The position numbers and the translations under genes are program-made. From Methylotuvimicrobium sp018830325 (GTDB lineage: Bacteria; Pseudomonadota; Gammaproteobacteria; Methylococcales; Methylomonadaceae), in contig NZ_CP173170.1 of assembly GCF_044788715.1 (NCBI RefSeq), positions 2,356,001-2,420,000 on the forward strand: a stretch of 64,000 nt of DNA, given 5' to 3'. This document shows, piece after piece, positions 45,901-53,697 of this stretch; within the stretch, counting starts at the first letter, position 1, and each line of letters starts with the position of its first letter. Under the pieces are notes generated by a model that worked only from the letters and a program-made list of their open reading frames with translations, had not been told where the DNA came from and did not search any database.

Positions 45901-48618
45901 ATGGGTGATATCAGCCGTGTCGCATTATTCGGTAAGCTGAATAAAGTGTGCTACAAATCAATAGAGGGCGCTACCGTGTTTTGTAAAATGCGTGGCAACC
46001 CTTACGTGGAACTGACGCATTGGTTGCATCAGATTCTTCAGTTGCAAGACTCGGATCTCCATAAAATCATTCGTCAGTTTAATCTCGACCCGTCCAAATT
46101 GGCGCGCGACTTTACCGAATCGTTGGATCGGCTCCCAAGAGGCTCTACATCGATTTCCGATTTATCGTCGCATGTCGAAGAAGCTGTCGAGAGAGGATGG
46201 GTATACGGTACCCTAATGTTCGGCGAATCGCAGGTACGTTCGGGACATTTGGTTGTCGGTATTCTTAAAACGAAGGGGTTGAATCATGCCTTGCTTGAAA
46301 TTTCCAACGAATTCGGGAAAGTCAAGCCGGATACCTTAACCGAACGTTTCGCGGAGATTGTCAGCGGCTCGCCTGAAGAAGGACTGCATTCAAGCGACGG
46401 TTTTCAAGTCGGGGGCGGGGCTGTTCCGGGCGAAGCCAGCGGCGCGATGTCACCGGCACAGATGGGTAAACAAGAAGCCTTGAAACAATTCACCGTCGAT
46501 TTAACCGAACAGGCACGCCAAGGCAAGATGGACCCGATCGTCGGGCGCGATGAAGAAATCCGTCAGGTCATCGATATTCTAATGCGTCGCCGTCAAAATA
46601 ACCCGATATTGACTGGCGAGGCCGGCGTCGGCAAAACTGCCGTCGTTGAAGGCTTCGCGCAGAAGATCGTCGCCGGGGACGTGCCGCCGTCCTTGCTGGA
46701 CGTCACGTTGCGTACGCTTGATGTCGGTTTGCTGCAGGCAGGCGCCAGCATGAAAGGCGAATTCGAGAACCGCTTACGTCAAGTGATCGAGGAAGTGCAA
46801 TCGTCCGAAAAACCTATCATTTTGTTCATCGACGAAGCGCATACCTTGGTCGGCGCCGGAGGCACAGCCGGCACCGGCGATGCAGCGAACCTTTTAAAAC
46901 CGGCTCTGGCTCGAGGTACGCTCAGAACCGTCGCGGCTACGACTTGGGCCGAATATAAGAAACATATCGAAAAAGATCCGGCATTGACGCGACGTTTTCA
47001 AGTCGTGCAAGTACTGGAGCCGAATGAGGAAAAAGCGATACTGATGATGCGAGGTGTCGCATCGGTCATGGAAAAACACCATCAGGTTCAAATACTCGAT
47101 GAGGCTCTGGAAGCTGCGGTAAAGCTGTCTCACCGATATATTCCCGCCAGGCAGTTGCCCGATAAATCGGTCAGTTTGCTCGATACTGCATCGGCACGCG
47201 TAGCAATCAGCCAGCATGCCGTTCCTGCCGCAGTCGATGATTGCCGAAAACGGATTAACGGATTGGATACCGAATTGGCGATCATCGGCAGAGAAAAGTC
47301 GGTTGGCGTCGATATCAAAGACCGCGAAACGATTGTTCTGGAAAAACTAAAAGCCGAAAAAGATCGCTTGGCATTGCTAGAAGAGCGCTGGAATAACGAA
47401 CGGGAACTCGTAAAAAACATTTTAGATATTCGTCAAAAACTGCGTGAGCAGGGCGGTAAAGTAGAGGGGACCGACAGCAAACTCGAAAAAGCGGTTGAAG
47501 AAGTTGCGGAAGTCGAGTCCGACTCGGCAACACGCGATAGTCTGCTTGAAGATTTAAAAAACTTGTTATCTCAATTGCATGATTTGCAAGGCGAATCGCC
47601 GTTGATTTTACCGAGCGTTGACGCTCAAGCCGTGGCTTCCGTCGTCGGCGATTGGACCGGAATTCCTGTCGGGCGTATGGTCAAGAATGAAATCGAGACC
47701 ATTATTCATCTGGCCGATACTATCGAGCAACGAATCATCGGACAACGTCATGCGTTGGATATGATAGCGCGGCGTATTCAAACCTCACGAGCGGGTCTCG
47801 ATAATCCGAACAAACCGATCGGCGTGTTCATGTTGGCCGGCACGTCGGGAGTCGGCAAGACCGAAACCGCTCTAGCTTTGGCCGAAGCCTTGTACGGTGG
47901 CGAGCAGAATGTTATCACAATCAACATGAGCGAATACCAGGAAGCCCATACCGTATCGACGCTGAAAGGTGCGCCTCCGGGTTATGTCGGATACGGCGAA
48001 GGCGGGGTGTTGACCGAAGCGGTCCGGCGCAGGCCTTATTCGGTCGTATTGCTCGATGAAGTCGAAAAAGCGCATCCGGACGTTCATGAAATTTTCTTTC
48101 AGGTTTTCGATAAAGGCTGGATGGAAGACGGTGAAGGCCGGGTCATCGATTTCAAGAATACGCTGATTCTTTTGACTACCAATGCCGGTACCGAGCTGAT
48201 CGCCAATCTCTGCAAAGATCCGGATTTGATGCCGGAGCCTGAAGGCATTGCCAAAGCCTTAAGGGAACCGTTGCTAAAAGTCTTTCCGCCGGCATTGTTG
48301 GGTCGTCTAGTCGTTATTCCCTATTACCCGTTAAGCGACGAAATGATCGCCGCAATCGCGAAATTGCAGTTAAAACGTATCGAAAAACGTATTGTTGAAA
48401 GTCATAAAGTACCGTTTACCTATGATGACGACGTCATCAAGCTAATAGCCGAACGCTGTACCGAAGTCGAGAGTGGCGGCCGCATGATCGACGCGATATT
48501 GACCAATACGGTCTTACCCAGTATCAGCTCCGAGTTTTTAACGCGGATGATGGAAGGTAAGACAGTTGAAAGGGTTCATGTCGGTGTGGCGGATGGAGAG
48601 TTTGTTTATGAGTTTTGA
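45901..48618 (+). CDS. clpV: T6SS sheath-disassembly ATPase ClpV (TssH)
   Basis: ClpV recycles contracted TssBC sheath. The 905-residue protein has a ClpV-type N domain (about 1-160, beginning DISRVALFGKLNKVCYKSIEGATVFCKMRGNPYVEL). Two AAA+ domains follow, with Walker A motifs GEAGVGKT (239-246) and AGTSGVGKT (646-654), a middle coiled coil and a C-terminal D2-small domain. All catalytic motifs appear intact. AGGAG precedes the ATG by about 7 nt. Confidence 0.97.
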   Translation: MGDISRVALFGKLNKVCYKSIEGATVFCKMRGNPYVELTHWLHQILQLQDSDLHKIIRQFNLDPSKLARDFTESLDRLPRGSTSISDLSSHVEEAVERGWVYGTLMFGESQVRSGHLVVGILKTKGLNHALLEISNEFGKVKPDTLTERFAEIVSGSPEEGLHSSDGFQVGGGAVPGEASGAMSPAQMGKQEALKQFTVDLTEQARQGKMDPIVGRDEEIRQVIDILMRRRQNNPILTGEAGVGKTAVVEGFAQKIVAGDVPPSLLDVTLRTLDVGLLQAGASMKGEFENRLRQVIEEVQSSEKPIILFIDEAHTLVGAGGTAGTGDAANLLKPALARGTLRTVAATTWAEYKKHIEKDPALTRRFQVVQVLEPNEEKAILMMRGVASVMEKHHQVQILDEALEAAVKLSHRYIPARQLPDKSVSLLDTASARVAISQHAVPAAVDDCRKRINGLDTELAIIGREKSVGVDIKDRETIVLEKLKAEKDRLALLEERWNNERELVKNILDIRQKLREQGGKVEGTDSKLEKAVEEVAEVESDSATRDSLLEDLKNLLSQLHDLQGESPLILPSVDAQAVASVVGDWTGIPVGRMVKNEIETIIHLADTIEQRIIGQRHALDMIARRIQTSRAGLDNPNKPIGVFMLAGTSGVGKTETALALAEALYGGEQNVITINMSEYQEAHTVSTLKGAPPGYVGYGEGGVLTEAVRRRPYSVVLLDEVEKAHPDVHEIFFQVFDKGWMEDGEGRVIDFKNTLILLTTNAGTELIANLCKDPDLMPEPEGIAKALREPLLKVFPPALLGRLVVIPYYPLSDEMIAAIAKLQLKRIEKRIVESHKVPFTYDDDVIKLIAERCTEVESGGRMIDAILTNTVLPSISSEFLTRMMEGKTVERVHVGVADGEFVYEF

Positions 48619-48688
48619 ATCAAACTACTTATTGGGAATGCTCGTTTCTTAAAGTCGTTAATGCAAATAATACACAAGGGTGTATCTT

Positions 48689-49219
48689 ATGTCTTTTTAT
48701 CTAAATGTACCATTTGTCACACAACTTGGTATTGGCGCAGAGATCGGTAAACATCACGGAAGAGATGATCCAACTGGATGTTGGTATGCCAGTTTGTGCA
48801 TGGTTGGATTTTATTTTGAAGCAGGCCCTCGGTTAGGTAACCCGGAATTATTTAAACGTCCTCTTGACAAACTTAAACACGGTACAGATGTCGGACATTT
48901 TCCTATTGGTGGTGATGCTGAATTAAAAATGATGCAGAATGAAGGATTAGAAGAAGTCCCTGAACCGGCTGATAAAAAATGGAAAAATTGGCAACTTGCG
49001 AAAATGCTTAAAGAGTATGGACCTTTAATGATGTCATGGTGGGCTCCGGGGGCTCATGTTTCAGTTGTTATTGGTATAGACTCTGAAGCAAATGAAGTGA
49101 TTTATCACGACCCAGAAAACGCGCCAAATTCTCGGATGTCGTTGAATAATTTTAACAGCAAGTTAATGTGGGGGAACCGCGCATTGATGCGAAAAAAAGG
49201 AAAACCACATCAAGGTTAA
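48689..49219 (+). CDS. Papain-like cysteine protease, C70/AvrRpt2-like; probable T6SS effector 1
   Basis: The 176-residue protein resembles bacterial papain-like proteases of the AvrRpt2 (C70) type. It opens with NVPFVTQ, then the nucleophile motif DPTGCWYAS, the histidine segment GAHVSVVIGID and the acid YHDPEN. That order Cys-His-Asp is what the fold requires. It has no signal peptide and lies directly downstream of clpV and upstream of a VgrG, so secretion by the T6SS is inferred. The ATG at 48689 has AAGGG about 10 nt upstream and is preferred to the GTG at 48680. Base composition is more AT-rich than clpV. A related protein is at 53095. No cognate immunity gene is obvious. Confidence 0.75.
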   Translation: MSFYLNVPFVTQLGIGAEIGKHHGRDDPTGCWYASLCMVGFYFEAGPRLGNPELFKRPLDKLKHGTDVGHFPIGGDAELKMMQNEGLEEVPEPADKKWKNWQLAKMLKEYGPLMMSWWAPGAHVSVVIGIDSEANEVIYHDPENAPNSRMSLNNFNSKLMWGNRALMRKKGKPHQG

Positions 49220-49360
49220 TAAACTTATCTCACTGGTTTTTGCGGATAAGAACCTATTCTAAAGTTCACCTTAATAGTCGCATTGCCGATTAAGAGAAGT
49301 TATTGATGACCGAATTCTTAGGTAGTCGATAAAATTATTATTCATAAAATTGAGGTATTT

Positions 49361-49975
49361 ATGCCAGCTGTAGACCGCTTTCTTTCTGACCCTGTTGAGT
49401 TTATGCAAAATAACATCGTTTCCACGCCTGAAGGAGGTGATGTTAATAAAACAGGAGGTAAAAAATTTTTTACTCTGGAAAAACTTAATGGTCTAGCAAG
49501 TAGTGTCGAACGTCCAGGGGCGCAGATTGCAACTTATATGGCTCGGCCTGCAGGTAATGGGGGTAATGCTGAAGGCATAATGGAAATATATTGGTGCCCT
49601 TACCAGGATGACTCTATTCAGTCTACGACAGTCAGCAATGCCGCAAATATCATGTTTACTGCACCGATGAACGGTTGCAGCTTTGGCGTTGGTTCTCCAG
49701 CCGAGGATGGTTCACGCTATGTCGCTCACATTAATATGAAATCGCAAAATAATGCATGGAACAAACAGGACGCTATCTTGAAGGGCAGCAAATTGGGAAG
49801 TACGATTGTGAGCCCGCATATGTATATGGGCTCGGATAAAGACCCTGTTCATGTGATCACTTTTGGTGTCCGTAACTCTAAAACTAGGCAATGGAGTTTC
49901 TATTACCAGCTTACCAAAATGGGTGTTGGCGCAAGCGGTATTATCAAGACATTGATTGGAGTATTTCCTGTTTGA
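49361..49975 (+). CDS. Unknown 204-aa protein in VgrG cargo region; possible cysteine deamidase-like effector
   Basis: I do not recognise the family. The N-terminal 45 residues look like a polar tail (DRFLSDPVEFMQNN). The rest seems to be beta-rich. Two features recall the CheD/CNF deamidase fold. One is a hydrophobic strand followed by NGCSFGVG with C106. The other is a His 17 residues later (RYVAHIN, H123), plus a later strand VHVITFGVRN. This is weak pattern evidence only. The location between a papain-like protease and a VgrG suggests cargo or an immunity or adaptor role. The AT-rich codon use matches the preceding gene. GAGG precedes the ATG by 7 nt. Confidence 0.5.
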   Translation: MPAVDRFLSDPVEFMQNNIVSTPEGGDVNKTGGKKFFTLEKLNGLASSVERPGAQIATYMARPAGNGGNAEGIMEIYWCPYQDDSIQSTTVSNAANIMFTAPMNGCSFGVGSPAEDGSRYVAHINMKSQNNAWNKQDAILKGSKLGSTIVSPHMYMGSDKDPVHVITFGVRNSKTRQWSFYYQLTKMGVGASGIIKTLIGVFPV

Positions 49976-50099
49976 AATAAGTAAGCGGTGAAACTGACAG
50001 AATTTAAATAAGCTAATAAACTTTGATATAGACGAGTCAATAAAACCAATTTTTCAGTCGCCTCTGTTAGGCCACTTTATAACCGGAATTTTATAAATC

Positions 50100-52043
50100 A
50101 TGGCACAAAACAATAGATCCGTTACTGCCGATACCCCATTAGGTGATGATCAGCTGGTTTTCTATCGTATGACGGGGACAGAATCCATTGGCAGATTGTT
50201 TGAGTTTGAGGTTGAGTTAGTTCGCGATCTGAAACTGGGCAGTGTCAAAGCCGATCAATTATTGGGCAAAGGAATGACAGTCAAGCTGGATCTGCCCAAC
50301 GGGGGCACGCGGTTTTTTAACGGTGAGATCGTTCAATTCAAGCATATAGGGCTCCGTAGTCGTTTCAGTTGTTACCGTGCAACTTTAAGGCCTTGGTTAT
50401 GGTATTTAACCTTAAATGCCGATTGCCGAATTTTTCAAGACAAATCGGTTATCGAGGTGATAAAGGCCGTATTGGACAACTATGCTTTTGCCGATGTTCT
50501 ATATAAATTGGACGGCGAATACAAAACCTTGGAGTATTGCGTTCAGTATAGAGAAAGCGATTTTGATTTCATCAGTCGCTTGATGGAACACGACGGCATC
50601 TTTTATTACTTTGAGCATCAAGATGGTAAACATAAACTAGTGATTACCGATTCGAACAAAGCTTTCGAAACTCAAAGCGGTTATCAGTCCATTCCATATT
50701 TCCCGGAGGGAAACTTAGCAAACCGCGAGCGGGATCATATTCACGAGTGGTTTCAAGAAAATCAAGTCACGGCAGGTAAATTCGAACTGAACGATTTCGA
50801 TTTTGAATCGCCGAGTTCCGATTTAACAATCAAAAAACATAACCCGGGGGGGTATTCTCTATCCGGACAGGAAGTCTACGATTTTCCAGGAAAATTCTCG
50901 TCAACGACAGTAGATAGCAAGTTGGTCGATAAGCGCTTGGAAGAGCAGCAAAATGCCTATTCCGTTAAGCGAGGCCAGGGAAATGCGTTAAGACTCATTC
51001 CGGGCATGAAATTCACACTAACCGATTTTTATTTTGACGAAGAAAACATCGAACATGTCGTTGTGTCCGCATCCTATATTATTCAAGGCGACGATAGCGT
51101 TTCTGGCATGGGTGGGGGCGGTGAAATTTTTCAATGCAGTTTCGACGCGATCGATGCGAAGCAAGCTTTTCGTTCGATCAGATTGACACCTAAACCTTTG
51201 GTTTCCGGATCGCAGACCGCGATTGTCGTCGGTCCTTCAGGTGAAGAAATTTGGACCGATAAATACGGCCGCGTCAAGGTACAGTTCCATTGGGACAGGG
51301 AAGGGCAAGAGGATGAAAACAGCTCTTGTTGGGTCAGGGTTTCTCAGCCGATGGCCGGTAAGAAATGGGGGTGGGTTTCTTTGCCGCGGATCGGTCAAGA
51401 AGTTATCGTCAGCTTTTTAGAGGGCGATCCGGACCGACCGTTGATAACCGGGAGAGTTTACAACGACGATCAAATGCCGCCTTATGATTTACCTTCCAAT
51501 AAAACTCAAAGCGGTATCAAGACTCGCAGTTCAAAAGAAGGTACGGCCGATAACTTCAACGAATTACGTTTCGAGGACAAAAAAGACGAGGAAGAAGTTT
51601 ACATTCATGCCGAAAAAGACCTTAATTGTGTAATCGAAAATAACGAGACACGCAAGATCGGTTTAGATAAAAAAGACAAGGGCGATCAAACGATCGAGAT
51701 CCAAAACGATAGAACCGTTACTTTGCACGATGGCAACGATAAGTTGAAAATTGAAACGGGCAATCGTAACATCGAGATCGATCAGGGTAATTATGATTTG
51801 AAGGTATCGACCGGCAATCATTCAGTCAAAATCGATTCCGGTAAAAGCACGATTGAAGCGATGCAATCCATCGAGCTCAAAGTGGGTGCCAACAGTATCG
51901 AAATCACCCAAGCAGGGATCACGATCAAAGGAACTATGATAAAAGTGGAGGGTAGTGCGATGTCTGAAATAAAGAGCCCAATGACCACGGTCAAAGGAGA
52001 CGGCATGTTGATTCTGCAGGGCGGTTTGACAAAAATTAACTAG
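50100..52043 (+). CDS. vgrG: T6SS spike protein VgrG 1 (TssI)
   Basis: The 647-residue trimeric spike has the gp27-like hub (about 1-360, with QYRESDFDFISRLMEHDGIFYYFEH), the gp5 OB-fold (about 385-455, KYGRVKVQFHWDREG to GQEVIVSFLEGDPDRPLITGRVYN) and a C-terminal beta-helix (about 500-647). The beta-helix contains NETRKIGLDKKDKGDQTIEIQ repeats. No extra effector domain is fused. The first 480 residues are very similar to VgrG 2, which points to duplication. Confidence 0.96.
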   Translation: MAQNNRSVTADTPLGDDQLVFYRMTGTESIGRLFEFEVELVRDLKLGSVKADQLLGKGMTVKLDLPNGGTRFFNGEIVQFKHIGLRSRFSCYRATLRPWLWYLTLNADCRIFQDKSVIEVIKAVLDNYAFADVLYKLDGEYKTLEYCVQYRESDFDFISRLMEHDGIFYYFEHQDGKHKLVITDSNKAFETQSGYQSIPYFPEGNLANRERDHIHEWFQENQVTAGKFELNDFDFESPSSDLTIKKHNPGGYSLSGQEVYDFPGKFSSTTVDSKLVDKRLEEQQNAYSVKRGQGNALRLIPGMKFTLTDFYFDEENIEHVVVSASYIIQGDDSVSGMGGGGEIFQCSFDAIDAKQAFRSIRLTPKPLVSGSQTAIVVGPSGEEIWTDKYGRVKVQFHWDREGQEDENSSCWVRVSQPMAGKKWGWVSLPRIGQEVIVSFLEGDPDRPLITGRVYNDDQMPPYDLPSNKTQSGIKTRSSKEGTADNFNELRFEDKKDEEEVYIHAEKDLNCVIENNETRKIGLDKKDKGDQTIEIQNDRTVTLHDGNDKLKIETGNRNIEIDQGNYDLKVSTGNHSVKIDSGKSTIEAMQSIELKVGANSIEITQAGITIKGTMIKVEGSAMSEIKSPMTTVKGDGMLILQGGLTKIN

Positions 52044-52053
52044 CGTATGGGCA

Positions 52054-52641
52054 ATGACTGAAATAAATTTAATAAAAATAAAACAAGAAAAGGCTGCCGA
52101 AATTTCTGGGTTGTTCGAGTTAAGCGAATTAGGTCAATCGTTATTAACTCAAGAAGGCACGCCTGCTGAATTTATTGAAAAATTAATACAAGAAGAATGT
52201 TTCACCGACTGTATTAATTTTATCGCTTATGGCTTACCCAAAAGAGAAGCGACGTGGTGGGCTTGCTTGTGTGCTCGTAGTTGTCAAAGTACTCAAACGA
52301 ATCCAAAGGATGCGAAGGCGGTGGAGTTGGCTGAAGCTTGGGTGTATAAGCCTATTCAAGAAAATGCCAAAGCCGCTTTTACTGCCGCCGAAGCGACAGC
52401 TTTTAAAACGGCTGCCGGTTGGGCGGCAACAGCGGCATTTTGGAGCGGCGATAATCTTTCGCCTTTGGATGGCAATATTGTTCCTCCTGCTCCAGACCTT
52501 ACCGCAAAAGCGGTTGCAGGCGCCATTATGCTGGCTGCTTCCCAAGATGGTGCCGCTCAGGTCAAAAACAGAAAGCAGACATTTATTCGGCAAGGCATTG
52601 ATATTGCCAATGGTGGCGACGGTCGTAAAGTTGAATCGTAG
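52054..52641 (+). CDS. DUF6931-like T6SS-associated protein
   Basis: The 195-residue protein has an all-helical, Ala-rich composition. It contains the FIEKLIQEECFTDCINFIAYGLPKREATWWACLCARS motif typical of a family found next to VgrG and PAAR genes (DUF6931 as I remember it). Its role is unknown; an effector-loading adaptor is plausible. It follows VgrG 1 by 10 nt and precedes PAAR, so the three are probably translated together. It uses AT-rich codons. Confidence 0.7.
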   Translation: MTEINLIKIKQEKAAEISGLFELSELGQSLLTQEGTPAEFIEKLIQEECFTDCINFIAYGLPKREATWWACLCARSCQSTQTNPKDAKAVELAEAWVYKPIQENAKAAFTAAEATAFKTAAGWAATAAFWSGDNLSPLDGNIVPPAPDLTAKAVAGAIMLAASQDGAAQVKNRKQTFIRQGIDIANGGDGRKVES

Positions 52642-52687
52642 ACAAAGGAAGTCAATGGCCAGTAAAACCATATAAAAAGGGGGAATC

Positions 52688-52981
52688 GTGTTTCCAGCAG
52701 CTAGAGTGACGGACATGCATGTTTGTCCCATGGTTACAGGTGTCGTGCCCCATGTCGGTGGGCCTATTTTGCCGCCTGGAGCCCCAACCGTATTGATAGG
52801 CAATTTACCGGCCGCAAAAGTCGGGGATATGGCGACTTGTGTGGGCCCTCCGGATACCATTGTCAAAGGTTCATCCACGGTATTGATTTGTAACATGCCT
52901 GCAGCGCGCTTGCTGGATAATACTTCACACGGCGGAGTGATTGTCGGCCCGGGTTGTCCGACCGTTTTAATAGGCGGCTGA
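52688..52981 (+). CDS. PAAR-repeat spike tip protein
   Basis: The 97-residue protein caps the VgrG trimer. It has the PAAR repeats AARVTDMHVCPMVTG, AAKVGDMATCVGPPD and AARLLDNTSHGGVIVGPGC, which supply the His/Cys zinc ligands. It has no C-terminal extension, so it is a plain tip. The GTG start follows an AAAGGGGGAATC ribosome site. Confidence 0.95.
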   Translation: MFPAARVTDMHVCPMVTGVVPHVGGPILPPGAPTVLIGNLPAAKVGDMATCVGPPDTIVKGSSTVLICNMPAARLLDNTSHGGVIVGPGCPTVLIGG

Positions 52982-53053
52982 AGCTTTATATACCCTATCG
53001 CTAAAGGCAAAGCCAATAGTTGGCAAGCGATTTTGGATTACGAATTGGCCGAT
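52982..53053 (+). pseudogene. Short coding-like remnant
   Basis: Between PAAR and the second protease, one frame reads IYPIAKGKANSWQAILDYEL plus ADI and a stop, without a start codon. Its composition is protein-like and it may be the tail of a lost cargo gene. The evidence is slight. Confidence 0.25.
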
Positions 53054-53094
53054 ATCTAGCTTTTTGATACACCACAAAAGTTAGGATACAGAAA

Positions 53095-53655
53095 ATGAAG
53101 AATTATTGTTTAAATGTCCCCTTCGTAACACAGCTTGGCATTGGTTCCCATGTCAAAGGAATGACGCCTAGAGACGATCCAACCGGATGCTGGTATGCCA
53201 GCGCCTGTATGATAGGCTATTCTTTTGAAGCGGGGCCGCGAATGGGTGTTCCCGAGTTATTTACGCTTCCGCTGTCGAAAGATGATAAGGGCGTCGTTCA
53301 ATACGGTCATTATGTGATCAATGCAGGATGGATGCCGACTCTTAAATCCAGAGAACAACTGGTCGATGTTACCGAACCTAATGATAAGCAATGGTCGATA
53401 GATGCTCTGTCCACCTTGCTGCAGAAATATGGGCCTATTTTTTTCGGTTGGCTGAAGACTCATAACGGTCATACCTATGGTCATGCGTCTGTAATCATTG
53501 GCGTTAAAGAGAATAAAGCGATCATTCACGATCCGGAAAACCGCCCATTTTTTGAAATTCCGTTTTCGGATCTGAATAAACAGTTTATCTGGGGAGCCGG
53601 GTTTACTTTGCGTAAAGCGGGCGGTGAATATCAGCATATGATTCCAACAAAGTAA
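53095..53655 (+). CDS. Papain-like cysteine protease, C70/AvrRpt2-like; probable T6SS effector 2
   Basis: The 186-residue protein is a paralogue of the one at 48689. It shares NVPFVTQLGIG, RDDPTGCWYAS with the nucleophile Cys, EAGPR.G.PELF, YGHASVIIGV with the catalytic His, and IHDPEN with the acid. The two differ most in the central segment that would form the substrate cleft. It sits 42 nt upstream of VgrG 2, repeating the protease-VgrG arrangement. It has no secretion signal, so T6SS export is inferred. AGGAT precedes the ATG. Confidence 0.75.
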   Translation: MKNYCLNVPFVTQLGIGSHVKGMTPRDDPTGCWYASACMIGYSFEAGPRMGVPELFTLPLSKDDKGVVQYGHYVINAGWMPTLKSREQLVDVTEPNDKQWSIDALSTLLQKYGPIFFGWLKTHNGHTYGHASVIIGVKENKAIIHDPENRPFFEIPFSDLNKQFIWGAGFTLRKAGGEYQHMIPTK

Positions 53656-53697
53656 ACTGTTTGGCAATCCGAAACAACTTTCCAGGTAAGACGCATT

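Noticed and set aside
52234..53016. 260-codon antisense frame opposite DUF6931 and PAAR
   Set aside because: PAAR and DUF6931 on the plus strand have clear family motifs and ribosome sites. The antisense frame has none.
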